Positions 44,011 through 51,473 of a stretch of DNA of 64,000 nt are shown here, in pieces. Source of the stretch: a virus. The position numbers and the translations under genes are program-made. The stretch is taken from positions 1 to 64,000 of the IMG/VR virus record IMGVR_UViG_3300009168_000006; one strand, given 5' to 3'. The notes beneath the pieces were generated by a model. That model searched no databases. It worked only from the letters and a program-made list of their open reading frames with translations, and had not been told where the DNA came from. The stretch's first letter is position 1. Each line of letters starts with the position of its first letter.

Positions 44011-44263
44011 CGGTCACCAGCTTCGGGGTGCTGTCGTCGGCCAGGCTTTCCTTGATGTCCGCCCCCCACTGCTGGGCGGCGGTGTAGATTTCCTTGAGGG
44101 TGTGCTCGTCCAGCCCCAGGTACCGGCACGCCTCCTCCCAGGTGATGGCGTCGTCCGCGAGGGCGAAGCACACCGCGAGGCGCCGGTTGGTGCGGTAGGT
44201 GCCCACCAACCCCTCGCTGTTGTCCCGGCTGAGCAAACTCTCGGGCATCTTGATCGTCCACAT
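43976..44263 (-). CDS. Hypothetical protein with HTH-like segment (95 aa)
   Basis: ATG 44263 (MWTIKMPESLL), chosen because the longer reading would run through a strong intergenic hairpin. DDAITWEEACRYLGLDEHTL looks like a helix-turn-helix. Possible small DNA-binding regulator. Confidence 0.6.
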   Translation of the reverse strand: MWTIKMPESLLSRDNSEGLVGTYRTNRRLAVCFALADDAITWEEACRYLGLDEHTLKEIYTAAQQWGADIKESLADDSTPKLVTDASTAAQPQPE

Positions 44264-44307
44264 CCTTCTTCGGGCAACGTCCGGGGGGATCGGGCGGGTC
44301 GGGGTGG

Positions 44308-44336
44308 GCCGGGCCGCCCACGTCGGGCGGCCCGGC
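44308..44336 (-). terminator. 12-bp hairpin between leftward genes
   Basis: Arms GCCGGGCCGCCC and inverse, 5-nt loop. Lies after the stop at 44362 and before the 95-aa gene; terminator, attenuator or processing site. No U-tract. Confidence 0.5.
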
Positions 44337-44351
44337 TTGGGCGTCGGCACC

Positions 44352-44367
44352 GTCTCGCTGGCTAGAC
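44352..44367 (-). promoter_or_regulatory. Dispersed palindromic site
   Basis: GTCTCGCTGGCTAGAC, overlapping the stop of the 137-aa gene. Confidence 0.6.
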
Positions 44368-44775
44368 GAGGGCCTCCAGCTTGGCCATCGCCTCCTCGAA
44401 GGTGTCGATGGCGTCCTGCGCGCGGACGGGATCGACGGGGGCGATCTGGTAGACGGAGTTGGGCTTGACCGCGCCGTAGAAGAGGCGGCGGGTCTTGGCC
44501 ACGACCTCGTTGATCACCTGGCGGCGGTGGTCCTGGACGTCCTCGGTGTTGTCGGTGACGAAGACGCCACCGCCGGGGCCGCGCCAGGTGACGATGGAGT
44601 CCTTGCGCTCCGGGTCTTCCCGCAGCACCTCCAGCCCGCCCGAGACCTGGGCCGCGGAGAGGGTGGCGAGGGACGCGAGGGCGGTGATGCCGAGGGCCGT
44701 GCCCTTGTGGGCGAGCAGGACGTCGTAGACCCGGTCTGCGATAATCTGACGGCGGCGCGAGTAACGAATAGCCAA
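44362..44775 (-). CDS. Winged-helix-like hypothetical protein (137 aa)
   Basis: TTG start at 44775 with AAGGAGAAAGTCC. IIADRVYDVLLAHKGTALGI, TALASLATLSAAQVSGGLEV and IVTWRGPGGGVFVTDN look like a winged helix with its wing. A helical C-terminus follows. Possibly a DNA-binding regulator. Confidence 0.6.
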   Translation of the reverse strand: MAIRYSRRRQIIADRVYDVLLAHKGTALGITALASLATLSAAQVSGGLEVLREDPERKDSIVTWRGPGGGVFVTDNTEDVQDHRRQVINEVVAKTRRLFYGAVKPNSVYQIAPVDPVRAQDAIDTFEEAMAKLEALV

Positions 44776-44798
44776 GGACTTTCTCCTTGTCGGTTGAG

Positions 44799-44823
44799 GC
44801 CGGTGGTGCCCATCACCACCGGC
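44799..44823 (-). promoter_or_regulatory. Intergenic hairpin (9-bp stem)
   Basis: GCCGGTGGT and ACCACCGGC around a 7-nt loop, between the stop at 44856 and the TTG start at 44775. Same class as the other intergenic hairpins of this module. Confidence 0.4.
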
Positions 44824-44855
44824 TCACTGATTCCTCGGGCGGCTGGCGGGGCCGA

Positions 44856-45716
44856 CTACGCTTTCCCTCCGTTGCTCTCCGACAGCACCTTGGCAAAGAA
44901 GTCGTCCACGTCCCCGCCCACCTTGCCCGTGGAGAGCAGGGACTCGATGCGGTCGATGACGGTGCGGGCCGAGGCGAGGCGCGAGCGCAGGAACTGCGCG
45001 GTCGCCCACGGGTCGTGCGCCGGATCGGGGAGCGAGGTGATCCGGGGGAGCACGGCCGCCGCGTCCCGGATGAAGCGGTCGAGCATCGCCTCCATCTGCG
45101 CGCGGGCCTGCCACAGGTCCAGCTTCTGCTCCACCCGGGTGGTGTCTACCCCGCTAGGCACGTCCTCCGCAGCGGGGGGCCGGGCCAGCGCCTCCTCCTG
45201 GCGCCTGACCTCCTGGCGCACCTCCGGGTCGAGGCGCAGGGCGTCGAGGGCCGCCACCCGCTCGGCCAGGGGCGCGGTCTGGATGCGCTGGGCGAGCGGC
45301 TCGGAGCCGGTGTGCTGGATGGGGGGACGCCCCATCTCCACCCGCAGGCTGGTGACCGTCCACCGCCCCCGCTCGTTGGTCGGGTGCGGCTGCGCCACCA
45401 GGTCCAGCAGGCGCGCCCGCTCCTCCGCGATGCCCTCGTTGGCGATCTCCCGGTAGACCGACCAGGACACGCCTACCACACGTGAGGTAGGCGGCACCCG
45501 GCTGGAGGTGAACCGCCGCTGCTCCAACTGGGTGAGGGTCAGACCGGAGGCGTCGGCCATCCGCTCCAGCTTGTCCTGGCTCCCGTTGTTCACGCCGTCC
45601 AGGGCGTACGGCACCTGGTCGAGGGCGATGTCACCCATCTCGAACCGGGTCAGCTTCTCCTGCTGGGCGAGGTCGGCCAGTCTCGCCAGCGCCTGGGCGA
45701 AGGTCATCCTGGGCAT
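44856..45716 (-). CDS. DUF6192/RacO-like protein (286 aa)
   Basis: ATG 45716 after GAAGGAGTGACCG. The N-terminal half resembles the DUF6192 type known from actinobacterial elements: MTFAQALARLADLAQQEKLT, GLTLTQLEQRRFTSSRVPP, VVGVSWSVYREIANEG, LVAQPHPTNERGRWTV. The second half has coiled-coil helices (EVRQEVRRQEEALARPP). In such proteins the first half is HTH-containing, so DNA binding is likely. The family assignment is from memory of the pattern. Confidence 0.55.
   Translation of the reverse strand: MPRMTFAQALARLADLAQQEKLTRFEMGDIALDQVPYALDGVNNGSQDKLERMADASGLTLTQLEQRRFTSSRVPPTSRVVGVSWSVYREIANEGIAEERARLLDLVAQPHPTNERGRWTVTSLRVEMGRPPIQHTGSEPLAQRIQTAPLAERVAALDALRLDPEVRQEVRRQEEALARPPAAEDVPSGVDTTRVEQKLDLWQARAQMEAMLDRFIRDAAAVLPRITSLPDPAHDPWATAQFLRSRLASARTVIDRIESLLSTGKVGGDVDDFFAKVLSESNGGKA
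45144..45159 (-). promoter_or_regulatory. Dispersed palindromic site (intragenic)
   Basis: GTCTACCCCGCTAGGC, inside the DUF6192-like gene (read SGVDT on the coding strand). Confidence 0.5.
45471..45492 (-). repeat. Intragenic inverted repeat GCCTACC ... GGTAGGC
   Basis: GCCTACC, 8-nt centre ACACGTGA, GGTAGGC, inside the DUF6192-like gene. It resembles the hairpin at 60111 more than the 16-bp site family. Confidence 0.4.
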
Positions 45717-45921
45717 CGGTCACTCCTTCTGCGGTGGTGGCCCCCTCACCGGGGGCCTGGGATGATGCTACCAAATCGACAGAACCTACGCAAGCGTCCT
45801 CCTCCCAGATGGGGAACATGGACAACTGCTCGTAGCCGTACGCCTCACGCCACACCTTCTGGGTGTCCTCGGGCGGGCGGGGACGGCCCCGGAACTCGTA
45901 GGGATCGGCTCGTTGCGGCAC
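45631..45921 (-). CDS. Hypothetical protein overlapping the next gene (96 aa)
   Basis: GTG 45921 after GAGGAGGCCCCG. The N-terminal part looks real (DPYEFRGRPRPPEDTQKVWR, EAYGYEQLSMFPIWEEDAC). The C-terminal third runs through a hairpin (GGCCCCC at 45739, GGGGGCC at 45751) and overlaps the following gene by 86 bp, which is unusual here. Confidence 0.45.
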   Translation of the reverse strand: MPQRADPYEFRGRPRPPEDTQKVWREAYGYEQLSMFPIWEEDACVGSVDLVASSQAPGEGATTAEGVTDAQDDLRPGAGETGRPRPAGEADPVRDG

Positions 45922-45952
45922 CGGGGCCTCCTCGAAAAACCCGCGCTGGGTT

Positions 45953-45968
45953 GGCTAGCCAGCTAGAC
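45953..45968 (-). promoter_or_regulatory. Dispersed palindromic site
   Basis: GGCTAGCCAGCTAGAC, between the stop at 45972 and the GTG at 45921. Confidence 0.5.
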
Positions 45969-45971
45969 GGT

Positions 45972-46253
45972 TTAGACGGTGGGCGTGGGCTTGGTCTCGA
46001 TGAACAGGGGGTGCCCCCACCGGTCGATGGTGAGCAGGCCGTGGCCCATCCGCTGGGCGGCGGGGCCGCTCTCCTCCACGCCGTGCTCCCGCATCTGGGC
46101 GAGCAGCTTGTCCAGTTCCCAGTCGGCCCCGATCAGGACGCCCTGCGGGTTGCGGAAGGTGTGGACGTAGTTGCCGTCCTCATCCTTGCGGATGTTCAGG
46201 CGGTCCACCGCCTGGTCGTAGGGGACTTCGTACTCCGGGTGCTTGATCGGCAC
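45972..46253 (-). CDS. Hypothetical protein (93 aa)
   Basis: ATG 46253 with AAGGAGTACC further upstream. MPIKHPEYEVPYDQAVDRLN, NYVHTFRNPQGVLIGADWEL, DKLLAQMREHGVEESG and HGLLTIDRWGHPLF. Small alpha/beta protein, function unknown; overlaps the nuclease gene. Confidence 0.65.
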   Translation of the reverse strand: MPIKHPEYEVPYDQAVDRLNIRKDEDGNYVHTFRNPQGVLIGADWELDKLLAQMREHGVEESGPAAQRMGHGLLTIDRWGHPLFIETKPTPTV

Positions 46254-46665
46254 GGGCGGTACTCCTTAGACAGACCCCGAGGGGGTCGAAGAACAAGGCG
46301 GACAGGGCGGGCCAGTCGGCCGGTCGCGCCAGCCCCGTCACCATGACGTTCACTCGGCTCAGCTTCTCCAGCCACAACTCCTGGTCTTCCGACGTCACCC
46401 CCTTCCGGGTCTTCAACTCGATCATCAGCAGGACGATGGTGTCGTCGTCCTGCGGGCGGGACACGGCGACGAGGTCGGGCAGGCCCTTGTCGCTCTTGCG
46501 GCTGTCGGTCTCGTGGTAGACCGTCCACCCGTACCTGCGGAGGACGTCCTCGCAGACGGTCTGGAAGTCGGCCTCCCCCATGGCGGCGGGCAACTCGGAG
46601 GGGAAGCCGTTCATGGTGGCCCACTCGGCGTTGCCGTCGATGGTCTCGGGGCGGACGATCTTCAC
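46180..46665 (-). CDS. VRR-NUC family nuclease (about 161 aa)
   Basis: Catalytic pattern: EADFQTVCEDVLRRYGW, then GLPDLVAVSR (Asp about 64), LLMIELKTRKG (Glu83, Lys85) and EDQELWLEKL (Gln95), the D...ExK...Q arrangement of VRR-NUC enzymes found beside phage replication genes and often acting on junction or flap DNA. The GTG at 46665 follows the upstream stop closely; ATG 46614 is an alternative. The C-terminal 25 residues overlap the next gene. Confidence 0.75.
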   Translation of the reverse strand: MKIVRPETIDGNAEWATMNGFPSELPAAMGEADFQTVCEDVLRRYGWTVYHETDSRKSDKGLPDLVAVSRPQDDDTIVLLMIELKTRKGVTSEDQELWLEKLSRVNVMVTGLARPADWPALSALFFDPLGVCLRSTARADQAPGVRSPLRPGGGPPEHPQG

Positions 46666-46672
46666 CCGGCGC

Positions 46673-47098
46673 CTAGTCGGCGGGTGCGGTGGTTTCGGAC
46701 TCCTCGGCGGCACGCGCGTTCTCCTCGGCAACGATGATGTGGACCTGGTGGTAGAGGCGCTGTTCGGGGGTGTCCCCCTCGGTCATGTCGCTGACGTAGG
46801 CGACGTAGACCGACCAGCACCGCTGGCAGAAGATGTCGCCCGTGTCCTGCCCCTGCCCCGGGTTCCCGCACCAGAGGCAGAGGTCGGGCTGGTCGGGGCG
46901 CGTCCACCCCCCGACGCACGTCAGACAGGTGAGCACCGGGGACTCGTCGTCCCGGCGGTTGACCAGGAAGACGGCGACGTCGCGCTCGATGTGCTTGTGG
47001 CAGTGGTAGCAGAACTGCCCCCGCCACTCCTCGGGGTGGCGGATCGGGATCGGCCTCCGGTGGACGGGCGACACGACGACGAGCATGCGCGGCGGCAC
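46673..47098 (-). CDS. Zinc-ribbon protein (141 aa)
   Basis: GTG 47098 after AAGGAGTACGCC. Four CxxC-type knuckles: FCYHCHKHIE, LTCLTCVGGW, LCLWCGNPGQ and IFCQRCWSVY, i.e. two zinc ribbons. The C-terminal helix is acidic. Likely a nucleic-acid or protein adaptor. It is the first gene downstream of the operator-like repeat cluster. Confidence 0.7.
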   Translation of the reverse strand: MPPRMLVVVSPVHRRPIPIRHPEEWRGQFCYHCHKHIERDVAVFLVNRRDDESPVLTCLTCVGGWTRPDQPDLCLWCGNPGQGQDTGDIFCQRCWSVYVAYVSDMTEGDTPEQRLYHQVHIIVAEENARAAEESETTAPAD

Positions 47099-47136
47099 GG
47101 CGTACTCCTTGGGGGCGGCGTTTTGATTCCCGTTTC

Positions 47137-47243
47137 TCTATGCCTCTAGGCGTCTATGCGTCTATGCAATCTAGATCGTTTTGACTTGACAGAACGTCTA
47201 GTCGCATAGACAACATAGAAACATAGACGCCTAGAGACATAGA
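47137..47243. promoter_or_regulatory. Operator-like cluster: 22-bp inverted repeat plus palindromic site
   Basis: Arms at 47137-47158 and 47222-47243 are inverse copies with one mismatch (TCTATGCCTCTAGGCGTCT on the left). Between them are further GTCTATGC copies, ATCTAGAT, and the site GTCTAGTCGCATAGAC (47196-47211). The stretch is AT-rich relative to its surroundings and lies between the helicase stop (47254) and the zinc-ribbon gene start (47098). Best read as a promoter/operator region for the downstream leftward genes; exact -35/-10 boxes cannot be assigned. Confidence 0.65.
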
Positions 47244-47253
47244 CGGAGCAGAT

Positions 47254-48732
47254 TCAAACTGAGCCGGTCGGCTTGGTGCGGGCGTACTCGGAGGGGTGCT
47301 GGTAGGTGCCGTCGCCCATGTCCACGATCTGGGGCGGCTTGTGGTACTTCATCTCATGGATCAGGTTGTCGATCTGCTTGATGTTGGTGCCGGGCATCCG
47401 CTCCATGATCTCCTTGCGTCGGAGCGGTCGGCCCGCTTCCTGGATCGTGTCCAGCAGTTGCTGCCGTCTATGCGGCATCTTCGACGTTACCTTCTGCTGG
47501 ATGCTCTCCCCTTCCCACTGCCAGCCGTGGAGGAAGTCGTCCCAGGTGACCTGGTACTGGCTGAGCGCCGTGTCCCGGCCGCTGATGGTGACCCGGCGGG
47601 TGTCGGGCTGCTCCTGGAGCACGGGGTGGAAGGTGAGCCACGCATCGACGGCGCCCTGCACGGCCATGCTCCCGCTCACCGCCTGGGCGGGGTCGAAGTC
47701 CTGCCCGGCGCCCTGACCCTGCTTGTTGGTGTGGTGGACGACGAGCACGCCGACGCCGTAGGTGTGGGCCATGTCGGCCAGCGGGCCGAGGGCGGCGTAG
47801 TCGCTCTCGTAGATGCCGCCCAGCCGGACGGGGCGGATGCGCTCCAGGAGGTCGATGACGACGACCCCGTCCGGGTGCCGCTCGCACCAGTCGATGAGCA
47901 TCCCCTCGCCGCCCCGGTCGATGGGGGGCCAGCGGTGGGCGAACTCCAGGGCCTCGGGGTACTGCTCGTCCGGATAGGCGGCGAGCATGTAGTTGGCCCG
48001 GGCCTTGACCCGGCTGGGCTTGTCGTCCAGGTTCAGGTAGAGGACGGGGCGCACCTTGTCCACCTGGATCGCCCCCAGCGCCAGCCCCCCGGCGGCGATG
48101 GCCATCGCCAGTTGCAGGGCGAACACGGACTTGCCCGCCTTGGCGTTGCCGACGATGAGCACGCAGTCCCCGGCGTACAGGATCGGCTCCACGATGGGCA
48201 CCTGGGGCGGGAACTCCTGCGCCATCAACTCCCGGAAGGTCTGGGTGTTGACGGTGTGCAGCAGGGCCTCCCGGTCGAGGGTCACCGACAGTTCCTTGAG
48301 GCGGGCGCGGATGCGGGAGGCGTCGGTGGTGGTCTCCACGAACCGGCGGAACTCCAGCGCCGCCTGGATGGCGTCCCGGTACTCTCCGAGGGCGCGGACC
48401 TGCATCGCCTGCTCGGCGGGGACGAGGGGCAGGACGCGCGACCCCTCGGACTGCATCTGCTCCAGGTCGAAGCGGGTGATCGAGCCGTTGAGGCGGCCCC
48501 GCTTGTCGAGCACCGAGTAGACGGCCTCTAACCCGAAGTGGAGGTGCTTCCGGTCGAGGGCGAGGATGGCGTTGAAGATGTGGCGGTGGTCTTCGGTGAA
48601 GTCCCGGGGGCGGACGATCCCCAGCGCCCGCTTGACGGCCTCGGAGTCGTCCGCCTCGGAGAGGATCATCAGCATCCCCAGAAGCTGACGCTCCAGATCG
48701 AGGTTGTTGAGGGGGATGTCACCGGCCAACAT
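47254..48732 (-). CDS. Replicative helicase, DnaB/RepA-like (492 aa)
   Basis: ATG 48732 chosen (LAGDIPLNNLDLERQLLGML is a DnaB-type N-terminal domain). An AAA_25/RecA-like core follows: Walker A VGNAKAGKS (about 194-202), NLDDKPSRVKARANYML, Walker B VVVIDLLER (290-298) and VLVVHHTNKQGQGAG. The C-terminal 90 residues form a winged helix (PLRRKEIMERMPGTNIKQID). It should unwind DNA at the fork. Upstream lies a 138-bp gap with a hairpin. Confidence 0.85.
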   Translation of the reverse strand: MLAGDIPLNNLDLERQLLGMLMILSEADDSEAVKRALGIVRPRDFTEDHRHIFNAILALDRKHLHFGLEAVYSVLDKRGRLNGSITRFDLEQMQSEGSRVLPLVPAEQAMQVRALGEYRDAIQAALEFRRFVETTTDASRIRARLKELSVTLDREALLHTVNTQTFRELMAQEFPPQVPIVEPILYAGDCVLIVGNAKAGKSVFALQLAMAIAAGGLALGAIQVDKVRPVLYLNLDDKPSRVKARANYMLAAYPDEQYPEALEFAHRWPPIDRGGEGMLIDWCERHPDGVVVIDLLERIRPVRLGGIYESDYAALGPLADMAHTYGVGVLVVHHTNKQGQGAGQDFDPAQAVSGSMAVQGAVDAWLTFHPVLQEQPDTRRVTISGRDTALSQYQVTWDDFLHGWQWEGESIQQKVTSKMPHRRQQLLDTIQEAGRPLRRKEIMERMPGTNIKQIDNLIHEMKYHKPPQIVDMGDGTYQHPSEYARTKPTGSV

Positions 48733-48819
48733 CGGAACCCCCCGATGTTGCGCTCGTAATATCGGGCTGGTATAGCTGGACTGGGGAGGGACTGGGCATG
48801 ACAGTCTCCGAACCTTTCT

Positions 48820-48852
48820 GGTAGCCCCCGGGTTCACGGCCTGGGGGCTACC
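48820..48852. terminator. 10-bp hairpin upstream of helicase gene
   Basis: GGTAGCCCCC ... GGGGGCTACC with a 13-nt loop; rightward it is followed by GCTTTTCTG, leftward by AGAAAGG. It separates the annealing-type gene from the helicase gene. Confidence 0.45.
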
Positions 48853-48860
48853 GCTTTTCT

Positions 48861-48876
48861 GTCTACCTGGCTAGGC
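48861..48876 (-). promoter_or_regulatory. Dispersed palindromic site
   Basis: GTCTACCTGGCTAGGC, containing the stop of the gene that ends at 48871. Confidence 0.55.
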
Positions 48877-49626
48877 GCTCCCGCTGTTCCCGTTGGGCTT
48901 GCGCTGGACGGCGGTGTTGATGCGGGCGAGTAGCCGCTGGCACGCGGCTTCGATGTCGGCCTCGGTCGCATCCTCCGTGAACGGGGCGATCAGGGCGTCG
49001 TCGCGGACGAGGGCGTGGGCGTTGGCCAGCTTGAGGTAGGTGTCCTTGAGCCTGGTGAACTTATCCAGCAAGGCGGGCTTGCCGCCAGTCCGGACGGGGG
49101 GCGCGGGCCGGTCGTTCCTGTCCGGCGGCGCAGGCTGCGCGGGGCGGCGCAGGCGGGGAGGCTCGTCGTCGTCCGCCTCGGCCGCCTCCTTGTCGGAGGG
49201 TAGCGAGGTCATCTCCTCGACGGCGACCATGCCGACGTTCAGTGCATCCCGCAACGCCCGGGCCTTGGCCCGGGTTTCGGCCATCCTGATCTTGTGGGCC
49301 ACGATCATGCGGCCCACGTTGCCGTCGTCGGCGTCCCCGATCCCGGTGTAGCTGCCCCACGGGAACTCGACCGTGGCGTGGACGATGGCGATGCCCCCGT
49401 TGGTGGAGGTGGGGGCCTGCACCAGGTTGGTGTAGATGGACGTCATCCCCGCCCGGTGGGCGGCGTCGAGCAGCCCGGCGTAGAGTACGAACTGCTTCCC
49501 CTGCCGGGTGATGACGTGGTCCTGGTTGACCACCACGGTGGGCTTCTCGCTGGCGTACCGCTTGACGTGCCAGGGGGCACCCTGGTCGGACAGAACGTCC
49601 GGGTTGACCTCGTCGGTGCTGGTCAT
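48871..49626 (-). CDS. Possible single-strand annealing/recombination protein (251 aa)
   Basis: ATG 49626 after AGGAGTATAGCG. Segments QFVLYAGLLDAAHRAGMTSI and AIVHATVEFPWGSYTGIGDA lead into MAETRAKARALRDALNVGMV, which resembles the Arg/Ala-rich helix of Rad52/ERF-type annealing proteins. A disordered Pro-rich linker and a helical C-terminus follow. Its place beside a helicase supports a role in recombination or replication. Family is inferred. Confidence 0.5.
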   Translation of the reverse strand: MTSTDEVNPDVLSDQGAPWHVKRYASEKPTVVVNQDHVITRQGKQFVLYAGLLDAAHRAGMTSIYTNLVQAPTSTNGGIAIVHATVEFPWGSYTGIGDADDGNVGRMIVAHKIRMAETRAKARALRDALNVGMVAVEEMTSLPSDKEAAEADDDEPPRLRRPAQPAPPDRNDRPAPPVRTGGKPALLDKFTRLKDTYLKLANAHALVRDDALIAPFTEDATEADIEAACQRLLARINTAVQRKPNGNSGSA

Positions 49627-49765
49627 CGCGCTATACTCCTGGTCGTACCCCTCTCCCTCCTCCTCCCTTGCGGGCGGCGCAGGCCAGGGGCGTACTCCTT
49701 CTGCGAGGCCCCGGCCAGGGGGGTGTTGGTCCCCCCCTGGAACCCCCGGGGCTTCGTGGTGTCTG

Positions 49766-49791
49766 CCGCCTGTGACACGTGTCACAGGCGG
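49766..49791. repeat. Perfect 26-bp palindrome between leftward genes
   Basis: CCGCCTGTGACAC and its exact inverse, next to the stop at 49796. A second hairpin (CCAGGGGGG at 49715, CCCCCCTGG at 49732) follows. Terminator-like pair or protein-binding palindrome (TGTGACACGTGTCACA core). Confidence 0.5.
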
Positions 49792-49795
49792 GGGG

Positions 49796-50095
49796 CTAGG
49801 TGCGGTCGGGGATGGCGTCCACCGGACCGGCGAGGCCGTCCAGGGGATCGGGCACCCGGCTCTGCGGGTCGCGGATCGGGTGCCGGTAGGGCGCGAGCAC
49901 CGGCTCGATCTCGTCGCGCCGGAACCGGCGCCGCCCCGAGGGCACGGTGTAGTAGGGCAGGCGCCCCTTCTGGCACAGGTCGTAGATGGTCTGGCGGGAG
50001 AGGTTGTACTCCCGGGCGACCTCCATCACGGTCAGCCACTGCTGCTTGGGCGACACCTTCTTCTGCTTGCGAACGTGCTCTGCGGTCACGGGCAT
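49796..50095 (-). CDS. Excisionase-type HTH DNA-binding protein (99 aa)
   Basis: ATG 50095 after CAGGAGTACGACCC. Residues 21-67 form an HTH_17/MerR-like winged helix: TVMEVAREYNLSRQTIYDLC, then GRLPYYTVPSGRRRFRRDEI. Such proteins are excisionases or small regulators; this one is a candidate to recognise the dispersed palindromes, but nothing shows that directly. Confidence 0.75.
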   Translation of the reverse strand: MPVTAEHVRKQKKVSPKQQWLTVMEVAREYNLSRQTIYDLCQKGRLPYYTVPSGRRRFRRDEIEPVLAPYRHPIRDPQSRVPDPLDGLAGPVDAIPDRT

Positions 50096-50135
50096 GGGTC
50101 GTACTCCTGGGTTTGATGAGACCTCCACTCCTGGA

Positions 50136-50154
50136 GGTCTGTCATTAGTGTACC
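50136..50154 (-). promoter_or_regulatory. Candidate promoter, family GGTACACTA
   Basis: Leftward: GGTACACTAATGACAGACC, -10-like TACACT at 50152-50147. It shares 17 of 19 bases with the element at 53007-53025. It precedes the HTH gene by about 50 nt. Confidence 0.45.
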
Positions 50155-50163
50155 AATGGTGGT

Positions 50164-51387
50164 TTAGGACGGAGCGGCGTCACGGGGGCGGGACTGGTAG
50201 GGCAACTGGGCGCCGGACGACCAGGCCCCGTTGGGCTTGGCCCCGATGTGGCCCCCCGGTTCGTGGGCGGTGACCCACTGGCGGGCATAGCGCCGGACGA
50301 GGGCGCTGTGCCGGGTGGGACTCTCGATGCTGAAGGGGGGCAGGGCGTCCCCGACCTTCATGCGGTAGTTGTAGAGGTAGTGCAGGGCGCCGCAGGCGGC
50401 GGCCCCGTTGCTGGAGTTGATGCTGTTCTTGTGCTCGGCGGTGAGGCCGTCCAGGGCGTGGCTGTCGGTCTGCTTGCGGAGCACATCGACCAGGCGGTCT
50501 CTCCGCAGCAGCCCGTCGTAGCGCAGCAGGAACTGCCACATCCCGGCCAGCAGGAAGTCCCGGTACCAGTCCGGGTCGGTGCCGCCCACGTCCCGCAGCA
50601 CGGAGAGCACGGCCCGGGCGCTACTCGCCCCGCCCTGCTTGATCATGTACTCCACCGTGCGGCAGGCCACCACGGTGGCCGGGGTGCCCCGGTTCTCGCC
50701 CGGCCACAGGGGCCGCATGCCCACCTCCTTGAGGAGGAGGAGCACCTGGAGGCTGTCGGCGTCCCGGGCGTGCACGCGCGCGCGGAAGGCGGCGTTGTAG
50801 TTGAGGGTGCGCCGCTCGGTGTTGACGGCGTCGAAGTCCCCCGCCTCCTCGACGGTGGTCTCGACGTGGGTCAGGAGCACCGGGATCATCACGTCCTGAC
50901 CGAAGCACCGCTGCGCCGCCCAGATGCGGTGCTGCCCGTCCACGGCGACGAGGGTGCCGTCCGGGCGGCGGTTGATCTGGGGGGCCTGGAACCGGCGCCA
51001 CTTGAAGCGCATCGCGATGCCCTCGGCGCGGGGCTGGTCGAAGATGCGCTGGTACTCCTCGGGGACGAGGATGTCGGACGCCTTCACGTAGACCTGCTCG
51101 ATGTGGTCCTTCGGGTCGCCCGCCGCCTCGGCGGCCGCCGCAATCGCCGCATCCCGCTCGGCCTGCCGCTGTCCGCGCCGCTTCTCCAGGGCCTGCCGGA
51201 TGATGGCCGTGCGCCGCCGCCTCACCTCGGCGGCCCGCGCCTGCACGGTGTTGCGCCGGGCCGCCTCTCTGGGGGACGGCCCCTTGGCGGGGGTGACGAT
51301 GGCCCGCTCCTCGATGGGCGTGACCTCGGTCACCACCCGCTGCGCGTCCACGGTGACGTCGAGTGTCGTCTTCTTGCGGCTGGTCAT
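50164..51387 (-). CDS. ParB-like (DGQHR-type) protein (407 aa)
   Basis: ATG 51387 after AAGGAGTACCA. A basic N-terminal helix region (about 40-95) precedes a ParB/sulfiredoxin-fold domain: VPEEYQRIFDQPRAEGIAMR, then TLVAVDGQHRIWAAQ (DGQHR at 150-154). A long helical C-terminus follows. Related phage proteins bind DNA or act as nucleases/NTPases; partition or regulation is possible. It is a second candidate to bind one of the repeated site families. Confidence 0.75.
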   Translation of the reverse strand: MTSRKKTTLDVTVDAQRVVTEVTPIEERAIVTPAKGPSPREAARRNTVQARAAEVRRRRTAIIRQALEKRRGQRQAERDAAIAAAAEAAGDPKDHIEQVYVKASDILVPEEYQRIFDQPRAEGIAMRFKWRRFQAPQINRRPDGTLVAVDGQHRIWAAQRCFGQDVMIPVLLTHVETTVEEAGDFDAVNTERRTLNYNAAFRARVHARDADSLQVLLLLKEVGMRPLWPGENRGTPATVVACRTVEYMIKQGGASSARAVLSVLRDVGGTDPDWYRDFLLAGMWQFLLRYDGLLRRDRLVDVLRKQTDSHALDGLTAEHKNSINSSNGAAACGALHYLYNYRMKVGDALPPFSIESPTRHSALVRRYARQWVTAHEPGGHIGAKPNGAWSSGAQLPYQSRPRDAAPS

Positions 51388-51422
51388 TGGTACTCCTTCT
51401 GCTTGAATGGGGCGTACCCAGC

Positions 51423-51438
51423 GTCTAGCCGGGTGGAC
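51423..51438 (+). promoter_or_regulatory. Dispersed palindromic site (reverse to transcription)
   Basis: GTCTAGCCGGGTGGAC, in the gap between the DUF932-like stop (51474) and the ParB-like start. Confidence 0.5.
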
Positions 51439-51473
51439 AGTGGCGGGGGCAACGACGCCCCCGCCGCCGTCAC

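Noticed and set aside
49690-49705. Extra AAGGAGTACGCC upstream of the annealing-type gene
   Set aside because: No start codon follows at a proper distance; probably a remnant or coincidence, while AGGAGTATAGCG serves the ATG at 49626.
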